Of a stretch of 64,000 nt of DNA, positions 33,628-43,342 are shown piece by piece. Within the stretch, counting starts at the first letter, position 1. Every line of letters starts with the position of its first letter. This DNA comes from Oegoconia quadripuncta (lineage: Eukaryota > Arthropoda > Insecta > Lepidoptera > Autostichidae): the NCBI GenBank assembly GCA_949316235.1, contig OX438758.1:16565194-16629193 (forward strand). Reading direction: 5' to 3'. Under the pieces are notes generated by a model, which saw nothing but the letters and a program-made list of their open reading frames with translations, made no database searches and was not told the DNA's origin. The translations under genes were made by a program, and so were the position numbers.

Positions 33628-34098
33628 TATGTGCTAGAATACTGTTTCTTTATTAATTTTGAGTTAAATTGTAAGCAATAAATGGAAATTAGAGACCGAT
33701 TGTAACTATTATTTTTTTTAAAATAAATATGTACTAATTTACAAGAACAGTTTCTTTTTCACTTACCTTAACGTGACGGCAATTTTTTCTATTGGTGTTA
33801 TTGCTTGTCTGAATTTCGTATTCTTCTTTGTTATGTCTTTTTCAATAAATGATAATATGTAGTCAAATAAGTACCGATCCATATGAAAGTAAATGTAGAA
33901 TTTTTCTTCGTCATCTAATAGGTGTCTCTGGATCTGCCAAAATTCTCCTTCTGCATGTCTTGCTTTCAGCATTTTATGCACCCAAAATCTTCGTCTGTTA
34001 TTTCTTGCGCTTCTCTCTTCATCGTCAAGTGCAATAGCAATAATTGCTAGCTCGCGCGTTGTGAATCGGAACATAGTAAAAAATACGAGTTGCTTCAA
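31721..34098 (-). CDS. Harbinger DDE transposase of copy C (about 412 residues)
   Basis: Exon 1 is 34098-33767 (donor AG|GTAAGT) and exon 2 is 32627-31721 (acceptor TTTTGTTTCAG); the junction restores an Arg codon. Exon 1 is the N-terminal region (ARNNRRRFWVHKML, EKFYIYFHMDRYLFDYILSF). Exon 2 has a helix-turn-helix-like segment (SSSFRLGESTIRSII) and the nuclease: GAIDGKHVNI, FIIVDIGAFGRNSDGGIF, VFIGDEAFPLMKNLMRPYP, ARKVVEDAFGILY, giving D, D and E. A second Met lies nine codons downstream. The intron 32628-33766 holds accessory exon 2 on the other strand. It should excise and reinsert the element at TTA. Confidence 0.92.
33337..33546 (+). repeat. 30-bp tandem repeats in the accessory gene (about seven units)
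   Basis: Units encode ten-residue variants of SGYNTHNxxP / SDYNLHNAGP. A higher-order 90-bp block is duplicated almost exactly (about 33362 and 33452), showing recent expansion. Confidence 0.85.
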
Positions 34099-34276
34099 TG
34101 GAAACCGATCGCGAACTGTGTTTATCGCGAAAAGCGAGAACGGTCGGCGGGTGGACAGCTGGCCGTCTGCTTGCTGTCACCGCGTGGACTGCTGGGTGCC
34201 TGCTAGCTGTCACCGCGTGGACTGCAAGCAGTCGTCTTAGTTTAGGGCGGTGTTGGGTGGGAGCGGTGATGGAGCA

Positions 34277-34301
34277 GAGTCGTGTAAGTGGGCTATGACC
34301 T
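34277..34301. repeat. Right TIR of Harbinger C
   Basis: Exact complement of 30929-30953, followed by the TTA duplication. Confidence 0.95.
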
Positions 34302-34905
34302 TTAGCATCATTTACACGTGCGGTATCCTTTGTCGTATCTCAATATTTAATTTTTCCTTGAATGTGAAGCTTGCTCTACTGCCCACTGCGTGATATATTT
34401 TGAACGTTTTTCTTTTTATACCACCTCTGGTGGAAATCGGGTATATGGGCAGCCTGATGCAAAAAGGCTACTAATAATTTACAGACATTTACAATACACT
34501 GGGTATCATTGAATAAACTACTAGGGGATTATGTAAAGTGTCTGCAGTCTGTCAGTTACATTCTCACAAACTGAGTGAGTATTACTGTGCTATGTCCTCT
34601 GCCTTCACTAAGGAAGAAGTACTTGGCATTGACTTGTATGAAGGCCCACTAACATTTCAAATAAAAACGTTGGATCTGTGGTACATTTTAGTCTATTGTT
34701 TGTTGCAGTCAACAATGAATTTGAAGAGGCAGGGAAGCATTTAGCCGCTATGGAGCAGTCCCGCCTAGAAGTAGACAAGGCCTTAGCGTGTGCCACGAAT
34801 AGGCAGGCGGCTGCCTTCGAAAATTTAGCTGAGCAGATTCAGCAATTAGTGGCACTATATGCCCAACATGTGCAACAGCGCCAGCGTGAAAGATCAACAA
34901 GAAAA

Positions 34906-35717
34906 GTTAGTACACCCACTTTTATCTCCATTAGCGACTTTCATGAGCCCCGCTTTGTATGGCATCTAAAAAAATTCTATTTGATATTATTTTCAAAAAA
35001 TATTCAGTGTGTAAGTTTTGCTCCTTTACTGTTTTATTATTACGTAGGCCTACGTAGAGGCAGGCCTCCGTCACTCGCTCAAAGTCGGGTGTATTTTTTG
35101 TGTGTGTATGTTACGCGATATCTCCGGCAATTATGAACCGATTTTAAGGGCGGCTTAGTGAGGAAAATTTCGAATCGACCTATTTTTGGTTGAGACTTTA
35201 GCCATCAAATATTATTTTATTTAAGCCAGAAAAAATATATGTTGTTGTACATGAACTGTTCTTCATTATATAATGGATGGAAACACGATTTCAACAACTT
35301 TTCTCGATCATAAAAAATTACAAAGATAGGTAAGTTTATGACAAATTTTTAAGTATTACTCAAAAATTATTTACACTATGAATTTTAAAAATATACCAAT
35401 AAATTGGAAATCACAACATCTAAATTAAATGATGGATAGTTTTTTAAAATTGCTTTTTGTGATTTTTTTAAACCTCATAATTCCCGTTATAAAACAATAC
35501 GACGCGCGCGCTGCGCTTCAGTCGCCCGCCGGGCATCATGCCATTTTTTTCGAAAACTGCGTTCCGCAACCCGCTTTCTTCATCTTGTCGCGTAATTTTG
35601 TTTATATGATTTGTAAATAAGTATTATATCATTAATGCCTTTAATTTTTATACAGCGTGTAAATACTTCGTTAATTTATTGTAAATAAACGTGTACATAG
35701 ACTGTCAATACGTAAAA
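34906..35717. other. Non-coding stretch, probable upstream region of the Mutator/YqaJ gene
   Basis: Contains the 16-bp palindrome TACGTAGGCCTACGTA near 35040 and a CpG-rich patch at 35500-35575 (GACGCGCGCGCTGCGC) about 150-200 bases before the start codon of the next gene, which may be its promoter. No coding frame is supported. Confidence 0.4.
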
Positions 35718-38700
35718 ATGGGAAATAAAAATAAATACAAGAGGGTACCTAAATGGCAAAAGCAGAAAGACCGAAAAACAATATCGTAAGTATCTGAACA
35801 CAATATGTAATTTTCATTTTAAATTTCAAACACATACACAGTAAAAGAAAATCAGTAGTGCAACCACAGATAATGGCGATGTACGATTTTACATTGTATA
35901 ATTTTAATTAATAAATAAGCCATGCTTTGAGCAATAATCAAACACATACACAGTAAAACAAAATCAGTAGTGCAACCACTGTTTTTGAAATAGTATATTT
36001 ATTAGTCAGTAAAAATGTACCGATAACCTTGGACCTTTAATCCTTGCAGTGCTTCAATACCAAGAGACAAAGGTGTATTCACATCCAAACGAAGAACTAC
36101 TGAAGTGTGAGTATTTAGTGAAACAATTTATTGTATCTCATGAATTTTACTCTTGAAAAGGTGAGCCTTCTTAATTTGCTGAATCCCATCAACTTCCCAG
36201 TCGCAGGAAATTAAACCGCATTTGTTTTTTTTCTAATGTTTTTAAAGTTATGGAACCCCAAACTAAAAGGAAAAAACGAAACCATAACAGGATCAATTTG
36301 ATGTCCGTTCTTTATTTCGGGAACGCGTTAAGATATCGAACTGAAATTAAAACCACATAGGTACTCAAGTCTACGGCCCCTTGTAGATGTAAAATAATCA
36401 AGCTCTTAACTTTGAATAAAAAGTTTGGCCGTGTATGCTGTAAAAAAGCGTGTTTTTCAAGGAAATCAAAATTCAGGTGGTACTTACCGTGGACCTAGAA
36501 TTATAAAATTTAGCAAGTACCTTCATTTTGAAGTACTTATTTAGGTATTTTATGTTGATTTGTATACTTATTGATAAAACATGTTCCAGGACGTCAAGCC
36601 TAACCGGTAAAGCGCCAGACCGGGAGCGGAATCGGGAAGTAAAGCGCCAGGCCAAATGGTGTAACCCGATACGCCTCTTGCGGTTGCCGCGCGCCTTCAT
36701 AAAAACTTTATTTATGACTCCGAGCGCAAAGATTGTAAGCTCAAGTGTTGTTTTTATAACTATTGTTGAACATAGCTCTCTAATGGCATGAGTTATGATG
36801 TCATTTACAACTCTTGAATGGGTATACTAAGCTGTAAACTTTGGCATTGACCTTAAGTAATTATGTTTTTTATATTCTACCTTTAACATTTTTTATATTT
36901 AAAAGTAAATCGATGACCTATCTATTTTATATTTTTTAATGGTTTATTGATTCATTCTATGCATGGAAAAACATAAAAAGCCTTATGTCACCATATAAAA
37001 AACATTTATTATATATATTACGCACTGTCAAACACTGACGTAAAAGATAGTGGGCGAAAGTGGTCCAACGGCCGCCATCAATAAGACATATGCCGAATGA
37101 AAGACTATGACCTAGTCTTTAACCAAGCAAAACTGCATCAAAATCTATCCGAGGAATTTCGAGTAATGATTATTTATATTTATTTTAAGAGTTTATATTA
37201 TTTTTCCCTTTTTACTCGACTACGGAGAGGGTTATTGATTTATCTTCATTTAATCACCATCTATAATTAAATCTCCGTCACTTGAACGTAGAACACCGTC
37301 ATATTACATGAATAATTGTATTATTTTGTACCCGTTTACTTAAAAAATACCTTTATACCTGGTAGCCCTAATTACCTATCTAGAATAATAAAAGGGTCAT
37401 TATCGATTAACCCCTCCAGTCTCACTGTACCACGCGGTATCGTCTGTCTCAGCATCACTCAACACACGACATATGTCTGTCTCTATTTACTCCAAGCTCT
37501 ACCGGCGAATCTAATGAACGATTAGCACTTATTTTTCATATGAGTCGTAGACAGCTTGAGCGCTATATGACAACAGCCAGAGAAGCTTTAACTCGAGATT
37601 ATGTGCCACGACACCTTGGCTGGGATCACATCGGAAGAGAAGAGATATTACAACGTAACCTAACGATACCTAAGGCGTTATTTGGAAATCCTGATAATAA
37701 CAATACAATAGTTATTTGCGATGGGACCTACGTGTATATAAACAAGAGCTCGATTCTGTTCCAAGTAAATACGTATGGTCCGCATAAGTTTTTAAATCTT
37801 CTGAAGCCTTTCCTTATGGTGTGTACTGACGGCTATATAATAGAGGTAACCGGTCCTCACGGAGCAAAAAAATCGGATGCGTCTATTGTACAAGACATAT
37901 TGAACAATGAAGAACACCCATTCCATTGTTTTTTTAATAATGGGGATAAGTTTATTTTAGATAGGGGTTTTAGGGACGTAGTTCCCGACCTAGAAGCATA
38001 TGGATATGAAGCTTATATGCCACAAACGTTGAATAGAGGAGAACAACAATTGACGACATCACAAGCGAATGATTCCCGAATGGTGACAATGTGTCGTTGA
38101 GTCTTTGAAATTGTAAACGGCCGTTTCAAGCGCGATTACCGCTTATTTCGGCAAGAGTATTTTCACAGCGCAATGCCGCATATGTTTGATGACTTCAGAA
38201 TTGGAGCTGCTCTAATTAATGGCTTCCACGTTCCGGTTGAGGACAGTCAGTTTGCGTCGAATTTTTTACGACGAAATGAAGCGCGTAATAACGCAGAAAA
38301 TGTTTTGGCAGAGTACGTAGACAGGCACCGCTTGAACCGACAGCGATTGACATTTCGTAATATAAACGCTGACCTACCAGAGTTGCAATCTTTCCAAAGG
38401 TTAACAGAAGAGCAACTTATAACTTTCGGCCTTGGAATCTATCAGCTGAAGCTTGCTAAAAGCTACTACAGGGAGCATGTAAGAAATGGCATTTATGTCA
38501 TACAAGTGTATCAAGACACCGAACAACTAGTAGATGATTTAAATGATGCAGGCATACAGGGAAACAATTTATGGCTCTTAAGAGGTCGGATAAAATCGCG
38601 GTATTCACGGACACGTATCTATTATTCATATGTAGTGGTGAATTTAGAAGAAACAGGGCTAGACTCTATTTATTACTATTACTGCTCTTGTAAAGCGGGG

Positions 38701-41700
38701 AAACGCACACTGGGCTGCTGTGCGCATATTATGGTTATTGTATGGTTCTTAGGCTTTGTACGTCACGAAGATAGCATTCATAGACCAGCAGAGTTTTTAG
38801 ACTCAATTATCATAGACGTCTGAAGGAAATAAATAAATGTATAAATAGTTAATAAATAGTTAGGTAGTGAATAAATAATAGTTTGTGTTTATTCTTTGCA
38901 ATATAATATTGTTACTAACATGATTTTTTAAGTAAAAATAAATCATCATTACTCGAAATTCCTCGGATAGATTTTGATGCACTTTTGCTTGGTTAAAGAC
39001 TACATCATAGTCTTTCATTAGGCATGTGTCTCATTGGTGGCGGCCGTTGGACCAACTCCCATAGAAATTTGCCCACTGTCTTTTATAGGTTATTGCTGTC
39101 AACCTTCTTTTTTTTTTTGTGTGGGTTGAAAGTGCGTTTCAAATGGCTGCATATATTTTAAAAGAAGGGTACACTAACGTAGATTTGGTAGGAATTTTCT
39201 ACCATAGGAATTAACCACTAGTGTAAGCGAGATAAATAGCTTTGTGAGCACACTCAGCGGATCGAGACCCTGGGTAGTATACTACCCAGTGGCGCTTTAC
39301 GGATTTCGCGCGCTGGGTAGAATACTACCCATTGGCCCTTGACCGGTATGATGATGACCAACTCTCTCTGCAAGTTCTAAAGTCACATACATCTCCACTC
39401 CAATCAACTCTCCAGTGTAATGAGTAAGTTACGAAAATTCCTTGTTTAAATTGTTTAGCTAATAAACGTTTGCATCTCAAGAAGACTTTGAACGCTTTGA
39501 TGATATTTTGTAATATTTAGATATAGATTTTCACCTACTCATACATTAATTTTTATTGCAGTTCTATAGAGCAGCCTCGCCATGAAGCTATTACCTCCGA
39601 AATAGGAAAGGCGGATTCAGAGATAAATGCGTAAGTTACAAACTCTAGAACAAAAATGTAATTTATAGATGATGATTTCTAATGTAATGTATATATAGAT
39701 TTGTGTGCTTATGTAAAACATGTTTCAGAGCTTCAAGCCTCAAGCTTCAAGATGATCAACCATCATCTCAACTTATTGAGTCCCATAAATCTCCACTCCA
39801 ATCAACTTCTGGATCTCATAAGTAAGTTGTGAAAATTATATGTCTAATTATATGTCCTTGTCTTTTGTACCGACTTTCAATATTTTGATAAACAAAACTA
39901 ATTAAAAATTTCAGATGTACCGATGACTGTGATGATACTGATGATCATACTCTGGTAGTAGAAGCGGAAACCAAAGAAGACGAATTTCAAGCTGTTATAG
40001 GACGGCGGCTTGTAGACATCAACCATATTTTAAACGAGTTACAGGACAAAGCACATCATAATGAGTTATTTAACTGCGGATTACATAACTTTCGTTTAAT
40101 ATCTGAGAAACGACAAGGGCTCATGTCGTTGTTCAGATTTGAATGCAATATGTGTAAAAAAGTTTGTCTGGTTAAATCTGAAGATCCAAATAATAAAGAA
40201 CAAGTAAATGTAAACATAGCCGCTACTTGTGGAATTGTGGCTTCTGGTATTGGCTATTCTCAGTTTGAAGAACTTTTTTCATCTATGGATGTGCCAGTCT
40301 TTAGTACAAGCTACTGTAGCAAATTAGAGAACGAAGTATTTGAGAAATGGGCAAAGACTGCAAGTTCATCTATGGAAGCTGCAGTCCAAATGGAGAAGGA
40401 TATTGCTATAGCAGAAGGTAGAATTAATAAAAATGGATTACCCGTAGTAGATGTTTACGTCGACGGATCATGGTGCGCTAGATCATATGGTTCCAACCAG
40501 AAGGCAGCATCGGGAACAGCAGCTATAATTGGTAGAAAAACAGGCCAAGTCCTCTACATTGGAGTAAAGAATAAGTACTGTTTAGTGTGTTCGCGAGCTG
40601 AAAATAAAAATGAGCTAGCAAAAGAACATAAATGCTTTAAAAACTATACGGGCTCTGCAAGCTCCATGGAGAAAGAAATAATAGTAGAAGGATTTAAAAC
40701 TTCGATCCCAATGTATGGCATTATTTATGGGCGAATGATAGCCGATGGCGATTCCTCTACTTATGCTGCGATTCTTAATGCCAAGCCGTATGAGACTGAA
40801 GGTGTAACGGTTGAAAAGATCGAGTGCAGAAATCACATACTGCGTAACTTTTGTAAAAAATTACGCAATATGACGAAAGAGACTAAATACGCACTAGCGC
40901 ACCGGAAAACGCTCACAGAGGTGAGAATCATGACAATGCGAAAAGTAATCGTACAGAGTATAAAACATCACAAAAACTCTGACAGGCCTCGCGATGTAGC
41001 AATATCATGCCTTTATAATGATATTACTAACTGCGTAGCGCATGTATATGGGGACCACAAAATGTGCCAAGATTATTATTGCGACAAAGCTAAAAACGAT
41101 TCTAACCAACAGCTAAACACAGTTCGAAGTACAACATTTATTTTCCGATTAAATTCGATCGTTTCAAATGTTGCTTCAAAATCAAGAAGTCTCATTGAAG
41201 ACGTGGACACAAATACTGTGGAATGTTTTAATAATGTTGTAGCCAAATTCATTGGTGGTAAACGTGTGAATTTCGCACTGAAAGGGGGCTATCAAGGGCG
41301 ATGTTCTGCAGCTGTAGTTGCATTCAACAGACACAATGCAATTTCTGAAGTACAGAAAGCTTTTTTAAACAAAAGTCCCAGAGGTAGAGTCAAAATTGTA
41401 GAAAGAAAAAGAGCCCAAAAGCGAAAAATAAATATGGAACATCCAATAAAAAAGAGGCGTAAATTACAGGCAGTTGATAAAAAAGCCGTTCACGATTACG
41501 GACCAGCCAGTGCAGCACCTGACATGTCGCAAGACGAATTAGAAAAAGCCAAAGACGAGTTTTTAAAGAATTTGAAAACACTTACATCCGACAGGGACGC
41601 TATTGAGAGATCTACAGTTTTGCAGCGAGACAGCAGTGAATGGCTCGAAATAAGAAAAAATCTAATCACTGCGTCCAATTTTGGGCAAATATGTAAAAGA

Positions 41701-42396
41701 AAAGTTAAAATAAGTACCGCCCCTCTGGTAAAGAATATTCTATATCAAACCTATCTATCACATATAGCTGGTGTTGCACATGGCATTGAAAATGAACGGC
41801 AGGCACTCCAGCAACTGGAAAAACAAGAAAACATACATATTAGGCCTTGTGGTCTATTTATTGACAAGAAATATCCATTTATTGGAGCAACTCCAGATGG
41901 ATTAGTAGGCGAAGACATGGTGGTAGAAATAAAATGTCCTTTAGTTGCATCCAAAATAGGACTGCAAAATGCAATAATGCAAAATAAAATCCCCATCATA
42001 AAATACGACAAACAGACGTGCGCTAGCACGATAAATAAAAAATCAAATTGGTATTACCAAATTCAAGGACAACTACACATTACAGACAGGCAAGTTTGCC
42101 TGTTTGGTATATGGGTGGGTGACAGTGAACCGTTACTTATAAAAAGAATAGAAAGGGAGGACAACTTTTGGAAACAGAAAATGGAGCCACAGCTTCTCAT
42201 ATTTTACAACAAATGTTTGCTTCCGGAAATTGTTGACAGCAGGCACAGCCGCAGGATGCCAATAAGATTAATTACTCTTGAAGATGATAAGGAAAATCGG
42301 GATATTGGAAACGCTTTATCAACATCACCCTCTGAGCCACCTGAGCACCTGACAGAAAATGTAAATATTGTAAACTTACCTTTGTCGATCTCTTGA
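35718..42396 (+). CDS. Mutator-like transposase fused to a YqaJ-type nuclease (922 residues, five exons)
   Basis: Exons 35718-35785, 36050-36106, 39562-39630, 39729-39821 and 39915-42396 join with all introns in phase 2 and no stop. The N-terminus is basic (MGNKNKYKRVPKWQKQKDRK), followed by an acidic linker. A transposase-like core then has VDVYVDGSWC (first D), MIADGDSST (second D), IECRNHILRNFCKKL and DTNTVECFNNV (possible E). After a basic linker (HPIKKRRKLQ) comes a YqaJ/lambda-exonuclease-like domain: SSEWLEIRKNLITASNFGQI, HGIENERQAL, FIGATPDGLVG, VVEIKCPL, WYYQIQGQLHI. That order matches the Mutator plus YqaJ proteins common in insects, thought to be transposon-encoded. Intron 2 holds a separate transposon and the 3' end a BEL element. 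Confidence 0.8.
36107..37040. other. Intron 2 of the Mutator/YqaJ gene, left part
   Basis: No gene. At 36604 and 36637 GTAAAGCGCC occurs twice; its complement GGCGCTTTAC lies at 39292, on the far side of the inserted transposon, next to a palindrome. This could be the left end of an older inserted element. Confidence 0.4.
37041..39085. mobile_element. DNA transposon with about 130-bp TIRs and a DDE-SWIM transposase
   Basis: The ends read TAAAAGATAGTGGGC and, inverted, TAAAAGACAGTGGGC. Similarity continues inward through GGTCCAACGGCCGCCA and GGAATTTCGAGTAATGAT to about 130 bp on each side (roughly 37041-37175 and 38940-39085). Target duplication is not clear. It lies inside intron 2 of the Mutator/YqaJ gene and carries one transposase gene in the same direction. 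Confidence 0.85.
37540..38823 (+). pseudogene. DDE transposase with C-terminal SWIM-type zinc finger, one TGA stop
   Basis: The frame 37540-38823 is continuous except for a TGA at 38098-38100, where relatives I remember have Trp (MVTMCR-stop-VFEIVNGRFKRDYR). Catalytic-like motifs are VICDGTYVYINKSS, VCTDGYIIEVTGPHG, FILDRGFRDVVPDLE and IVNGRFKRDYRLF, followed by FRIGAALINGFH. The C-terminus carries YYYCSCKAGKRTLGCCAHIM, a CxCx(n)CxH SWIM finger. Coding may begin upstream in another exon (LFTPSSTGESNERLALIFHM is open in frame just before 37540). One nonsense change inactivates an otherwise full-length protein. Confidence 0.8.
39086..39561. other. Intron 2, right part, with a decayed duplicate exon
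   Basis: At about 39350-39422 the sequence closely resembles the end of exon 4 (39765-39821), including CATCTCCACTCCAATCAACT and the same donor context. It looks like a duplicated exon whose 5' part was lost. Confidence 0.5.
39273..39335. repeat. Paired palindromes, possible MITE end
   Basis: CTGGGTAGTATACTACCCAG is a perfect 20-bp palindrome, and a degenerate copy (GCTGGGTAGAATACTACCCA) lies 23 bases on. GGCGCTTTAC between them is complementary to GTAAAGCGCC at 36604. Sequences like this occur at the ends of some insect piggyBac-like MITEs (from memory). Confidence 0.45.
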
Positions 42397-42542
42397 GAAC
42401 AATATAGATTATTCCACTGTCTTATCACCCACTGAGCCATCAACGCAACCAACAAAAGAATCAAGTCATGTAAATAGAGTAAGGTTTCCTTTGGTATCAT
42501 CATCACATCAACCACATAATATGCAGCCGGGTCCCTCATGTT

Positions 42543-42796
42543 TGTTCAATCCCAACGCTGTATGTATTCGAACATAACAAGTTGTCCAAACAACTTTAGC
42601 AAATGACGTATTTCCGTCTTAATAAAAATTACTTCTTCTTACTCGCACAGCCGTGAGGAGAGCATCGTTCGGTGAGCTATAGTCACTGAAAATATTCCTG
42701 TACATTAACAGCAATTGTGTTATTGTAAACGTTTACTATTTAGATTAATACAGTCCATAAAAGTTTATGTCCATTTTATTAATACCAGCGCGCACA
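42543..42796 (+). repeat. 5' LTR of the BEL element
   Basis: Starts TGTTCAATCCCAACGCTG and ends CAGCGCGCACA; the tRNA primer site follows two bases later. Confidence 0.93.
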
Positions 42797-43342
42797 TAAT
42801 GGTCCTCGATCCGTTCGACGTGGCAACCATAAACTTCGAGTGGGTAAAATACCTTAATGCATCATAGCGATCTTACTTCAAGATTTTTTTAAAAAGCAAG
42901 AGAAGATTTTACATGAAGGAGTAACAATAGATAATGTTACTCAAAAAGAGTTACGAATATAAGTAATTTATCATAGTTTCCGCCGAGTATCGTCCGCCAT
43001 TTTTCGCCACCGCTGCGTTTATCGTGCCGGCAGTGAAGCCAGCCCTTGGTTGGCGGAGAGCTTCGCGTCAACTTCTGATTGGCTGCGAGAATTGCGTCGG
43101 CGAATCAGCGCATTACAACGGAGAAGCGCAGGAGCTGCCTGCACGTTGTTCGTTCTCTGCGTTGCGTATATGGGGCGGCCATTTTATGGTGTGTAGAAGT
43201 GCTGCGTTGTCACAATATTTGCAACATTGTGTGTACAGTTAACATTTTTTAGAGACAGTCAGTATATTTTAAGAATCATCACTTTGTTTTAAACTGTATT
43301 CTGCGTGTGTCTGTGTAGGACAAGGCTTGCGCCATCATTACC
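42797..43342. other. BEL leader
   Basis: Untranslated leader between primer-binding site and gag; includes a GC-rich stretch at 42990-43190 with no convincing gene. Confidence 0.6.

Larger units (their letters stand above)
30929..34301. mobile_element. Complete PIF/Harbinger transposon, copy C (3373 bp)
   Basis: Perfect 25-bp terminal inverted repeats starting AGGTCATAGCCCACTTACAC, with a TTA target duplication on both sides (30926-30928 and 34302-34304), as expected for Harbinger. It carries an accessory gene (plus) and a transposase gene (minus), each with two exons, both open with consistent splice phases. The outer 300 bp on each side are CpG-rich and probably hold the two promoters. It interrupts an exon of a zeste-like gene. 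This is the best candidate for an autonomous element in the window. Confidence 0.95.
29432..34905 (+). pseudogene. Zeste/Myb-SANT-like protein gene, split by Harbinger copy C, two in-frame TAG
   Basis: Exons with matching phases: 29432-29575, 29650-29829, 29901-29992, 30585-30641, 30719-30799, and one starting 30886 that is entered by Harbinger C at 30929. The coiled-coil exon 34709-34905 lies beyond the insert (NNEFEEAGKHLAAMEQSRLE ... LAEQIQQLVALYAQHVQQ). Exons 1-2 encode a Myb/SANT-like domain (LNSDFNGAQNTANEWKK, YFNQYKSRVKGKVRSIKQ, GTGGGPA). TAG codons interrupt it at 29507-29509 (after LSKRLW) and 29755-29757 (LTP then ERLFGIFGG). Exon 5 has a repeated IVREE motif and exon 6 a basic KRRRP. 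All splice sites survive, so it died recently, or it is a TE-borne accessory gene. Confidence 0.65.
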
